Below are positions 1-9,908 of a stretch of 64,000 nt of DNA, one piece after another. The notes under the pieces were generated by a model that had not been told where the DNA came from, searched no databases, and saw only the letters and a program-made list of their open reading frames with translations. Each line of letters starts with the position of its first letter. Positions within the stretch are counted from its first letter, which is position 1. Position numbers and translations under genes: made by a program. The stretch is from Epiperipatus broadwayi (taxonomy: Eukaryota; Onychophora; Udeonychophora; Euonychophora; Peripatidae): NCBI GenBank assembly GCA_028023455.1, contig JAQFVV010012405.1:4636953-4700952 (forward strand). Direction: 5' to 3'.

Positions 1-600
1 TCAAATTTGAATAGAGATTTAAATTTTTATTCAGACGGTTGAACATTCTTCAGGACCCCTAATATTTTTATCTGAATGTCGATAAGTAATTAAGGATGGA
101 CAAAAGATTTAAAATATTGTAATAACAGTGCAACCTTCATTACTGTTTAAAAAAGAGTAAGAATAGAGTTACGATTCATCTTTTTAATATATATATGTTA
201 TATTCAAAACTTGTGGGTTTAAATTCTAAATTTAATCGGGGAAAATTGGGTAATTAAAGAATTTCCAAGAACTCTCGAGCTATGTTTTTCAAAAAAAAAA
301 AGAATCATAATTGATCTAATTAGCTATTTTTACCTAGAAACCTGTATATCGATGACTAATTAGGGCTGGACAAATGACTGATAAAAAATGAAAAATAAAA
401 GTGCAAGAAAGGGCCACACATTTGAGAGTAAAGCTTATGAAATGCTTTTTTATTATATATGTTATCTTCAAAATTTGGGATTTTAATTCTAAATTCAGCT
501 GGAAATAAAATTGGGAACTAAAGAATTCACTCTTTGTATGTTATGTCTTTTCAAAAAGTGAATCATAGTTAATTTAATCATTATTTTTACTGGAAATAAA
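1..600. repeat. Degenerate tandem repeat, period about 265 bp
   Basis: Two diverged units follow each other, roughly 62-329 and 330-590. Landmarks recur in the same order: a 'gatgactaattagggctggacaa'-like segment near 64-104 and 350-374, an AT run followed by 'ttcaaaa' near 190-210 and 455-470, 'taattctaaattyag' near 220-235 and 483-500, and 'actaaagaatt' near 254 and 516. The array touches the left edge and may continue outside the window. No coding content is visible. Confidence 0.6.
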
Positions 601-794
601 ATAATTAATATAAATGTGCTGTCTGGACCCCCTCCCCCATTTTAATGTCAGACAAACTTTACCAAAAGTATATATATAGTATGTGCTATGATTTTTTTTT
701 TATTACTTTTTTATGTGAATGTGTTTATAATTATACTTATATTGTGGGAAATAAGACTTGAATTATAAATTTTCATAATAAATATATTTAATAA

Positions 795-1205
795 TAATCA
801 CTATTCTACTGTTGAATTAATAATATCAACTATACGTGTGCGTGCGTACAACAAAAAGATATAATTCATTTCAACTTTGAGATTATCGCCGATTATTTAA
901 TATGAATTGCTTAAATAAAATATAATTTAGATAATTTGAAAATCGTTTAATTAATTTGTTCTATAAATGCAAATTATTCATATAATATATATCTTTAATG
1001 ATAAGAAATGATTATAGATGATTACTATTTTTGAATTCTTAATATCAACAATGTGTGTATTTGTTACCAGAGGAAAAAGCAAAGAGAAATAACTCGTTAC
1101 AATCCTAATTAAATTACTGAGAACTTCATTGAATTAAAGACGATCATGGATTAGTAAATTTGGATTATTTCAAAATCTTTTATTTAATTTGATCCATACT
1201 AAAAT
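795..1205. repeat. Diverged tandem pair, period about 225 bp
   Basis: The block at about 795-975 resembles the block at 1018-1205. Shared landmarks are an 'atnactattnt..tgaatt..taatatcaac' segment (798-829 and 1020-1051), a following GTGTGY-rich patch, an 'aactcgtt'/'aattcatt' patch, and a closing 'ttgaaaatcgtttaattaatttg'-like segment (937-959 and 1168-1192). Similarity is clear but low, so this is an old duplication. The hAT-type element at 1228 sits just downstream. Confidence 0.5.
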
Positions 1206-1227
1206 ATTAAAGGTATATGCAGTACAT

Positions 1228-1593
1228 CAGAAGTCCCCAACCCTATGCCCCGCGGGCACCACGGCGCCCGACCATTTTATGTGTGCCCGCCGCTATCCGA
1301 ACCTGATAAAAAATTATTTTTCTGATACAAATAAATTTAATTTTTAAAATTTATTATAAATTATTGTATTATATTGTAATCAAATTGTAGGGCATACTAT
1401 ACTTTTACAGAGTAAAAATATAAACGTTAATTATATGTTAAAATTTTATTTTTGAAACAAATATTTTTTTGTACATTAAGTGTATTATTAACAATATCCA
1501 ACTATAAATTTACATTGAAAAAATAAATAGTGCCCGCCACCTGGCCGGTATTATAAAATGTGCTCTTAAGTACAAAAAGGTTGGGGACTCCGG
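1228..1593. mobile_element. Non-autonomous hAT-type DNA transposon with 8-bp TSD
   Basis: The left end reads CAGAAGTCCCCAACC. The right end is GGTTGGGGACTCCGG, whose reverse complement is CCGGAGTCCCCAACC, so the termini are imperfect inverted repeats of about 15 bp. An identical 8-bp duplication, CAGTACAT, flanks the element at 1220-1227 and 1594-1601. The 8-bp TSD and CAG-plus-CCCCAACC termini are characteristic of the hAT superfamily. At 366 bp with no ORF it must be a non-autonomous (MITE-like) derivative. Both ends are much more GC-rich than their surroundings, with GCCCG-type motifs near 1254-1295 and 1531-1545, which makes the boundaries obvious. The perfect TSD suggests the insertion is not very old. 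Confidence 0.88.
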
Positions 1594-1601
1594 CAGTACA
1601 T

Positions 1602-2240
1602 GTATATACATGTGTTTAAAGCAATAAAATATATGCAAATAGAATTTCACTATGCATAACTGTATGTCTTGATATCAGATTGATAATATTTTATCGGTTT
1701 GTTTAAACATGAAAGCTGTGATATGGTAATTTATAAATGGCAATCATCGCCATAAATATTTTGATAATTACAGTTATATAAAAAAACTAATTTTCTTATC
1801 AAATTTCATTACATAATTTTGTCTCAGCTTCTTAAATCCTAATTGACAATTTATATTAAATTTATTCCATTGATCCCATTCAGTTGTATTAATCAAATGT
1901 TGTATTTATCAAATGTTCCAATAGCTTTTAAATATTCTTTAATGTTAACCTTTTTACATTGCCTTATCATATTATCCAGTATAATTGCTATAATTTTAAA
2001 CATTCAATCCAACTTAAATTTAAATATAAGTCATCGATTTAATTTAACATTATAACATTTAGGAAAAACATGAAATATTTTACTGATTAAAATATATATT
2101 TTATTATTTTCACCTTTAAAATTATCTGGAACTTACATATAGTATATTTATAATTTACTATATATATATAACTGCAAGGAAATCAAGAATATATCATGTG
2201 ACTTAATTTAATAAGATTGTATTACAAACGTTATGTAACA
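1602..2240. other. AT-rich sequence without recognised feature
   Basis: A 70-codon open frame at 1843-2055 has an AT-driven composition and no motif I recognise. I regard it as chance. Short TA microsatellite patches occur near 2158-2170. Confidence 0.6.
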
Positions 2241-2436
2241 AGCGTACCAATAGCTCTTAACAAGCTTACCCTAGTGCATCATTGATGAAAGCCAGAGCTA
2301 GAAACCAGTCCTGTAATAGAGATGTTCTGAAAAGCTTGTTAAGAGCTATGACATCTCTATTACAGGACTGTTTTCTAGCTCTGGCTTTCGTCAGTGAGTC
2401 ACTAGGATAAGCTTAGTTAAGAGCTATTGGCATGCT
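2241..2436. mobile_element. Fold-back (inverted-repeat) element, about 195 bp
   Basis: Nearly the whole interval is one imperfect palindrome. The left arm begins agcgtaccaatagctcttaa, and the right end gagctattggcatgct is its near complement. Inside each arm are the pairs 'gaaagccagagctagaaa' / 'tttctagctctggctttc' and 'cagtcctgtaatagagatgt' / 'acatctctattacaggactg'. The central loop, about 2328-2352, itself repeats the terminal motif 'aagcttgttaagagctat'. No ORF is present. The structure fits a fold-back or MITE-like element, but I could not identify a clean target duplication or assign a superfamily. Confidence 0.75.
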
Positions 2437-2697
2437 CATTATATATATATATGTGTGTGTGTGTTAGATTTATATTTAGTATGGGTTTTATGTAAGTGTG
2501 GGCTCATTTCCATCTAAATTATATGCAAATGTGTTTCAGCAATGATGTTACCAGTGAAAGTATTAATCACCACTGATAATTCAAAGATTTTTTTATTCTA
2601 TTGTTCACTAAAAACTTTTTATCATATATTCAATTAGAAACTACTAATTTATAATCTAAGGCAAACTAAATAAATCTATAGCTGTAGCATGTGAAGG

Positions 2698-2760
2698 TAC
2701 TCATGGCATGGTGCAATTGGTAGCATATTTATCTGCCGTGCTATGGCCTGCAATTAGATT
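2698..2760 (+). repeat. Possible tRNA-derived SINE head
   Basis: The segment has an A-box-like stretch (tggtgcaattggtagcat) followed by a spacing reminiscent of a tRNA anticodon arm (atctgccgtgc). No convincing B-box follows, so this is only a weak tRNA-like fragment and not a gene. Confidence 0.3.
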
Positions 2761-3169
2761 AAAGGGTTTTTTGTTTTCAGATACTAAGTTCTTCAGCATA
2801 TAGACACTCCCACAACAACTCAATATTGATCAGTAATTGGATATCTGCATATTCTTAGCTAGTGAATAGATAATAGAAAAGCACTGAAACATTTGCATTT
2901 GGTAGTCTGTAAGCCTGTCAGGAAATATTTTGTCTAGTGAAGAAGTCCTCCCCTTGCAGTGGCTTTTTGAAAACTGATTTACATTTATCCTGTAATTATC
3001 ATTCAGTATGTTTTTTTCATTAATTAATAATTTATTTTTAATAAGAAAACCATAAGTCAAATTCAAATAATTTAAATTATCCGCAATATCAACAAGCACT
3101 AACAAATTGACTAAATCATGTATACATATATATATATCCCCGAAATGCACCAAGTCTATTTTAAATAGT

Positions 3170-3540
3170 AATTGAACTGCTTCCTAGCTGCCATGTTCAA
3201 TAACTTTAGTAAGAAAATGGACAGTGGACTACTTTCTTACTGTACATTAGATCTTTTTATTTAGTTATCCAGACAAATAATATATTGAACTGCCCTCTAG
3301 CTGCCATGTTCAATAACTTTCTATAATAAGAAAATGGACCGTGGACTACTACTTACTGTATATTAGATCTTTTTATTTAGTTATCCAGAACAATAACAGC
3401 CAGAGAGAAATCTTAAATCAACAACTCTAAATTAAACTTTAAATAAAAATATCTAAAATACAGTAAGAAGTGGTCCATGGTTTAATTTTTTACTATAAAA
3501 ATTTATTGAACATTGTAGCTAGAGGATAGCAATTCCATTA
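3170..3540. repeat. Duplicated and inverted repeat cluster
   Basis: A unit of about 115 bp occurs twice directly (3173-3288 and 3290-3392), sharing 'ctagctgccatgttcaata', 'aagaaaatgga', 'tggactact' and 'tagatctttttatttagtta'. A third, inverted and more diverged copy lies at about 3462-3540; its reverse complement carries 'ctagctacaatgttcaata' and 'ggaccacttcttactgta'. The cluster can form a long imperfect hairpin. The 107-codon open frame crossing 2830-3153 has no recognised protein features and lies just outside it. Confidence 0.65.
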
Positions 3541-4430
3541 TTATTTAAACAAACTTGGTAAATTTCTCATGACATATTTATTCAATATTAAAATTTTATT
3601 CAGGTTTAAAGACTACATCTGTGCTAGAGATAATCTCTAGTTTAAAAATGATTAGTAATATTCATTATTGTATTTATCTGAGGTGGATGGTGTCAAAGTT
3701 GTGAATGGAATGTGTTTAACAATGGTAAATAAAAATGTAAAATTGTATATTATTTATCATTACATATATATGAGATAATTTACCGCATTAAATATATTAT
3801 TTTAATTTAATGACAAATACCAATTTGTGAACTCTCATAATAAGTGTGAATCTATAATACTATATGATAAAACCCTTCCCTCCCAAACTGTTATTGCTCT
3901 CCTATAACACATGCACTCTCATCAGGTAAACCGACGGTGAAATATATGTACAGTGGGGGAATCTATGGCAATATCATTGTTTTTATGCCAGCTGCTTATC
4001 AATCATAATAAGATTGCAGTCATACTAATTCTGGCCAGACAATATATTATTCTGTTTAATATCATATTTTGTTTTAGCTTTTCACTAATAGAATAAGACA
4101 TTAATGCTATTAATATCACATAAGAATCAAAGAAGATATCAATCTCTAGTAGTAAACATTGATATATTCAACTACTATTATATCTCTAATCCTGGCCTTT
4201 AGTAGAATGTTTAGTTTAGACAAATCATTAACTTCGTTAATCATGATGAACCCAAAACATTATCATGGCTTCGTTATAGCTAATTAATTGTGATGCAGTT
4301 TATTTTTCCACCATGTAAATTGTGGCCAAAAAGTAAAGCAGTAACAATCACACTTCAAAAGTAGAATATATCACAGAAGTTATCTATCATAACTGATGAC
4401 GAGAGGTTTTCTCCAATGAAACAATTTTCA
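3541..4430. other. AT-rich sequence without recognised feature
   Basis: I see only short TA-rich patches (about 3762-3772) and no coding, RNA or repeat structure I can support. Confidence 0.5.
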
Positions 4431-4431
4431 A

Positions 4432-4612
4432 AGTCACCATCATCATCAACCTTTATCAATCCACTGCAGGATGAAGGTCTCTCTCAAGTTCAATCCATCT
4501 TCTCCGATCTTTAGCTTTTCTTCTCTACATCACTTTGCATACTTTCTTATTTTATCCATCTCACATGTGGTCTTTTTTTGGGTCTTTTACAATCTTTTCA
4601 AATAGTATATGT
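4432..4612 (-). mobile_element. 3' tail of a LINE (LINE-B family)
   Basis: Read on the minus strand, the segment encodes the widespread C-terminal signature of non-LTR retrotransposons, with a recognisable string RRKAKDRRRWIELERDLHP and a preceding basic stretch that has a GRP..RW-like position (DPKKDHM). It ends in a short trinucleotide run (TGATGATGATG, seen as catcatcatc at 4437-4448) after the stop. Only the last 60 codons or so remain, with at least one frameshift. This is a 5'-truncated, dead copy. Related tails occur at 13.3, 32.0, 33.8 and 37.3 kb. The clade is uncertain, because RTE-, L2- and CR1-type elements share this motif. Confidence 0.7.
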
Positions 4613-4989
4613 AAATATATCATAATATTTGGTAAATATTTGATATTCTTAAATTTAGCACTACTCTATGTTATGTATGCGAGATAAATTTTAAATCCAC
4701 ATGCTGTATTTGTGTAATAAGGGCTAATCACATTTATTGGTGAATTATGGAGATAATTATGGCTGCCAGAATTTACAAACTTCCTTTACTAAATATATTA
4801 ATATTTTTTTCGTTTTAGTCTTATTAAAATATTTAACTAGTCCTTTTAACATTTTTATGTCATTTTCAAAAGTTTTTATTTGATGATGAAGCATAAGTCA
4901 AATTTTAATTATATATCATTGTTTAATTAGTACTTCAAAAGTTGCTGCTTACAGTGTGCTGTAATGTTCGCGCATGCCTTTTGCCTTGA

Positions 4990-5551
<562 letters not shown>

Positions 5552-6040
5552 AGTAGACTTTGTGAAGAGAAGCTGAACCACTACTACAATAACATTGAAA
5601 TTAGTAAATTTTAGAATACTACTTAAGCAGTAGGCAAAATGATTATTTAACTATTAAGAATGTAAAAAAAACGATGGCTATTTTAATAATAGGTTAGTAA
5701 AATTTCTGGAGTTACAATTATTTAGCTCCACATTCCAATGTGTAACTTTAATAGAAATAACTATACTTCTGGAAATGAATAAAGAAAACGCCACATTTAA
5801 TATTTATAAATATATAAACTAAAACTAGCCAAACACCAAACTTTTACTAAAATTCTCTCCTGACCATGGTTTCATCTATTAACAAATAGACCTTCTCAAG
5901 TGAAATCCTACGATATATATATATAACAAAATAGCCGTCCCATAATTCATTTCAAAAATTAACTATCAATGGATCTATTCATAAGATTGATGGATTCACC
6001 TTCACACACACATATGCATATATTCAAGAGACTCCTTGTG
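5552..6040. other. AT-rich sequence without recognised feature
   Basis: Nothing beyond short AT microsatellite patches such as 5912-5923 is seen here. Confidence 0.5.
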
Positions 6041-6371
6041 AGTTGGCTGTTTGAAGTTCAGACTTTTATTCATAGAAGGCATTGCTAAAATATAACATTT
6101 GGGTTGGTGATTTGACTTATTTTCTATTTAATTTTCAGCTAATGCTGTGCACTACAATATTATCTTATATTTATGTTGGAAGATAGCAAAGTTTACAATG
6201 ACTAATGTTTTAATATTTCTTTGTGTACATGTTTGTTACAAACAGTTTAGGAGCATTGCTAATTTAATGCCATGCTTTTTGTTTGGATAAGTGTGAATTT
6301 CAATAAGTTGGCTGATTATAGTTCAGGCTTTATTCACAAAGGGCATTGCTGAAATATCACATTTGATAGAT
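6041..6371. repeat. Diverged direct repeat pair, about 70 bp each
   Basis: The block at 6041-6113 resembles 6303-6371. Both run 'agttggctg..t..agttcag.ctt.tattca.a.a.ggcattgctraaatatMacatttg', with an unrelated spacer of about 190 bp between them. The second copy leads directly into the 160-bp repeat region that follows. Confidence 0.55.
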
Positions 6372-6592
6372 GATTGAAATATACATATATATAATAAACT
6401 GGGCATCTGCTATTATTATTAATATAAAACACTATAATAAAAAATACAGAATAAAATTTGACTTAAAAAATAACTATAGTTTCAATGACCGTATTATAAT
6501 CATGATTATCAAAAAAAAAAAAGAACAAAACATCACTATTTTACAGTTAAATTTTACTTGTTTAAACATTACTGACTTTGTGATTCTTCACA

Positions 6593-7173
6593 TCTCTGCT
6601 AAAAGTCTTATGCAATTTTATATTGCTATGACTACTAATATATGGTATGGCTGAAGATTTATCAGCCCCATATAACTATTTGAGTTGGATAGCTGGGTTT
6701 GAAGACATGTAGATGTCTGAAAATTTCAGATTTTCCACTCAATAGATAACTTAGCTTTGGGTTGGTATTTTTAGATCTAGTGCCTGGACCTACCCTGACA
6801 CCTCTCTGAGGAGTGCCAAAGCACGAAGCCATGGTCAGGGGTTTGGGGAGGGGTTCCTGACAGAGATATTTTAAGTGCTGTCTCTGGCTAAGCATTTATC
6901 ATAAAGCTTGTAGAGGAATTGGCAATCCTCACTGTTTATAACTTACAAGCTTAAGAGATAGGGGTCATGTGATCTATGAATTGATCTATTACTCTTATTT
7001 TGACTATTTATAGTCTCTGCCAAAAGTCTTATGCAATTTTATATTGCTATGACTACTAATATATGGTATGGCTGAAGATCTATCAGCCCCATATAGCTAT
7101 TTGAGTTGGATAGCTGGGTTTGAAGACATGTAGATGTCTGAAAAATTCAGATTTTCCACTCAATAGATAACTT
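6593..7173. repeat. Near-identical 160-bp direct repeats flanking a 261-bp insert
   Basis: Positions 6593-6752 and 7014-7173 are the same length and differ at only about four sites by eye, both running from tctctgcyaaaagtcttatg to ccactcaatagataactt. The intervening 261 bp is less AT-rich (for example 6779-6850, with 'tggtcaggggtttggggagg') and unrelated to the repeats. The arrangement looks like LTRs of a miniature element, but the ends are not TG...CA and I see no short target duplication. A tandem duplication later split by an insertion is equally possible. Confidence 0.75.
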
Positions 7174-8480
7174 TTAGATAGATATCCATATTCAACTTCA
7201 AGACTCTAAAATACAGCTGCATTTGTTAAATAACTTTATTCTTTTGTGAATAAATGAAGGTTGATTGCAACATTCTTGGATGAAACCAAGACAAATTCAA
7301 ATACATTCCATATTTTTAGAGTTGTGTAAATAAATATGGACATGGTTTTGATTCTAGTATTGTTGAGGTGATATATAAAAAAATGTAGAAGATTAAAATC
7401 ATTTGTTATCATGCAAAATGAACATGATAAATCGGATAGTCAATAGCAAAGTTTTTAAAATTATACAAATAAATGTTTTACATTTTTAGAGATCAAGTGA
7501 AAATAGTGGAAAATTTTCCAAAGCAAATAAATGTCTTTTTTTTTTTGTAATAAATTGATGAAAACTTATTTATTAAAAAAATTAATCTTATCTAATCACT
7601 ATAATTAACTTTTTTTTCTGACTAATACCATTTTATCTTGAAACAGCACTCTTGGTAAGATTCATTGATGATAATTTACTTTGTTAAATTTTTGAATACT
7701 CTGTAAGCCAGTAAACTTATTGCAATTTTTGAAGCTATAAATACTTCTTAATAATCAGGTAAAGATTATATAATTGTTTTATTAATAGAACACAGCATCA
7801 AAACATAAAGCTCTATAGTTCAAAGGATAAATTACAAACACAATCCACATAACATGATAGCTCTTGTTTATATTTTATTTATCGAACAGAAATGACTGTA
7901 ATAGAAATCTTTTTGTTTTTAAATTGATTTTAATAATTTTAAAATATTTTTGAAACTTAAATTTACACTATTGGTAAAGAAGCAAAAAAATATTATTTTT
8001 GCTAATTAAAAAAAGTTGCATTTAGACAAAAACACATTGGAGCTATGAACTACCTTAAATGTTGTTCCAATTCTTTCTCATATTCAATTCATAGTATATA
8101 ATAACACACATTTTGTTGGTGAACATTGATTAGAATGCAATGTTTATTGAACTGCCAAGTGTATAGTATTTATCAAATATATATATATATATATATATAG
8201 CACAGATGCCTTTTTATATGTATAGTATGCATCTAAATCAAGATTATAGTATAAACAAAATTTTAAAAATGATTGCATAAACTAAAGAAATTTTATTAAT
8301 ATATATATATAATCACATATGGTGCTCAGAGAGGGGAAAATGGCTACTGAATGTCATAAAATTGTGTAATTTTTAATTTGTTTGTTTATACACATACACA
8401 CATATTATATATATATTACACACACTATATATATATTAGATAACATAATAAAAGTCATGTCGTTAGCTACAGCATAGCCA
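7174..8480. other. AT-rich sequence; short TA microsatellites only
   Basis: (AT)n tracts lie near 8177-8200, 8299-8310 and 8400-8437. I see no coding or RNA structure. Confidence 0.5.
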
Positions 8481-8499
8481 CATATTTTCCTAAAGGTTT

Positions 8500-9627
8500 T
8501 GCGATAGTACTAACATAGGAAACGATCCTGGATCTTACCTTCTAACCCACTGAGTCATCCTTCCAAAAGCAACAGTGGGTAGAAATTTCATATATATTTT
8601 TATGAGGTTTCTTCTGATTTCTCCACTTTTTCCTAAGAGCAATATTGATTAATAATTTCCATACATTATTTATAGTCACATTAGGTTAACTTATAGTGTT
8701 GTTTGCCATTATCATGTGAGCAACTTCTTTAAATTTTCTTTATACCTTTTCTTTTTTTATCCAATATTTTTGTATTTTCCCAATTAAACATATGTTTATT
8801 GGTACACCCATGGTCTGCTACCTTAGACACATCTGTTTTCTTTTCTAATCAACAGTTTCTGAATCATTGAAGTACCTGCAAGACTTTCTGAATAATGCTT
8901 TTGTAACTTTGTTTCTGTATTCAGTATAGGATTTTTAGTCAATTTTCTGTATTGACCTGCTGTTCTTGTATTTGATAGATTTAATTGCTTTCCTCTCATC
9001 ATAGGTTATCTTTGACTTCAATTTTTGTTGCTTATCAAGTATTCTTTTTATTCCAGAGTGATTTTGCTACTTCTTCTAAAGGCAATTTTTGAGTGACTTC
9101 CTCAGTGGCTGCCATTATAACTAATAGATATTAGATGGTGTATGACAAAGTTTGATCCTTTTTCAAGAACAGAAAGTTTAGCACTTTTAGATGTTTAGAA
9201 TTGAGATTTTTAGCAGAAATGAAGCTGATACACTGCTTAATACATTATGATTTTTCATATGCCCATTGTAGGTTTGGAAGTTTTTTCTTTTGACATTCTT
9301 TTATTTTTTCATGTAATGTAGAATATGATTTTCTCACTGCTTGAGAAACTATTGTGAAGTCTTCATCAGTTAGTTTTTTAGAAAACATTCTAAATTATTA
9401 ATGGAATGCAAGGTGTGATACTTGGAAAATCTTTGAGCATTTATTCTTTCTCTTAGCAGAGCTTCACTTGCTCTCAGAGTAATTTTCTCTGCTCTATGGG
9501 GGTAAATTGGAGGTTTTAATTGCAAACCTTTAGAAATTATCCCTTTAAATTTACATAAAGTGGGTCTAAAGTTTGATATAATATTGAGTCCATACTGAAT
9601 AATTAGTGTTTTCCTGAAGGTTTTCAA
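8500..9627 (-). mobile_element. Penelope-like retroelement copy A, internally deleted
   Basis: Read on the minus strand. Residues encoded by 9627-9370 form an open N-terminal stretch (SEALLRERINAQRF, YHTLHSINNLECFLK). Further on come EEVTQKLPLEEVAKS (about 9105-9065) and RILDKQQKLKSKITYDERKA (about 9055-8990) in shifting frames. This matches the N-terminal region of Penelope-like element (PLE) proteins, just before the position where the family has its LPADKG-type motif. The reverse transcriptase core is then missing: by about 8830 the reading has jumped to the tail of the GIY-YIG endonuclease (SKVADH, MFNWENTKILD). The copy ends in a tRNA-like segment at about 8505-8590. Several frameshifts are present, so it is not functional. 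Copy B lies immediately upstream in the same orientation. Confidence 0.75.
8505..8595 (-). repeat. tRNA-like segment at the 3' end of PLE copy A
   Basis: On the minus strand the A-box-like stretch 'gatgactcagtgggttag' is followed about 30 bases later by a degenerate B-box ('aggatcgtttcc'). It aligns with the better preserved tRNA-like segment at 9829-9908, and the similarity continues into the adjoining PLE sequence. The tRNA-like part therefore seems to belong to the element. Confidence 0.55.
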
Positions 9628-9795
9628 TGATGGTGGTATTTTAGTAGTATTTTATATATTGGACTATTTCCATTATGTAATATAAGTATTAAATGTCTTT
9701 AGAAAAATTTAACTTTATTTAAATATTTAAAATGCATTTAGCTGTTAGTAATAGCATGAATTTTTCAAGAGGTATTATTCTCCCCTCTTCTTCAG
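9600..9795 (-). repeat. Junction (pLTR-like) sequence between tandem PLE copies
   Basis: This stretch lies between the tRNA-like tail of copy B and the start of the coding region of copy A. About 155 bp of it (9605-9756) is repeated at 23713-23872 with clear but diverged similarity, sharing 'attagtgttttcct', 'tatatattgga', 'tttccat' and 'ctgttagtaatagca'. PLEs are known to carry partly tandem 'pseudo-LTR' sequence, and this position fits. A hammerhead-like CTGAAGA...GAAA core lies at 9763-9795 on the minus strand, but I could not complete its other two stems. Confidence 0.55.
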
Positions 9796-9828
9796 GTGTT
9801 GCTGACTTTACCAGTGACAGTATAAATG

Positions 9829-9908
9829 TGGGAATTGAACCTGGACCTTTAGATTCTTGAGTCTTGAATTTTAAGATAACTCTCTAGCCAACTGAGCCAT
9901 CCAGAAGG
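9829..9908 (-). repeat. tRNA-like segment at the 3' end of PLE copy B
   Basis: On the minus strand it reads GCCTTCTGG, then an A-box 'atggctcagttggctagag', and after about 40 bases a good B-box 'ggtccaggttcaattccc'. The anticodon arm is degenerate (tctt-aaaattc-aaga, with no U33), so it is not a working tRNA. It is the 3' neighbour of the GIY-YIG region, as in copy A. It could alternatively be a Lys/Ile-type SINE that inserted before the two copies diverged. Confidence 0.65.

Noticed and set aside
4390-4425. Possible hammerhead ribozyme (CTGATGA ... GAAAC)
   Set aside because: The stem between the two core motifs leaves unpaired bases on both sides and no cleavage-site stem could be formed.
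6593-7173. LTR retrotransposon call for the 160-bp direct repeats
   Set aside because: No TG...CA ends, no visible target duplication and no primer-binding or coding sequence; kept only as a repeat pair.
9829-9908. Functional tRNA gene
   Set aside because: A- and B-boxes are good, but the anticodon loop lacks U33 and the acceptor ends do not pair.
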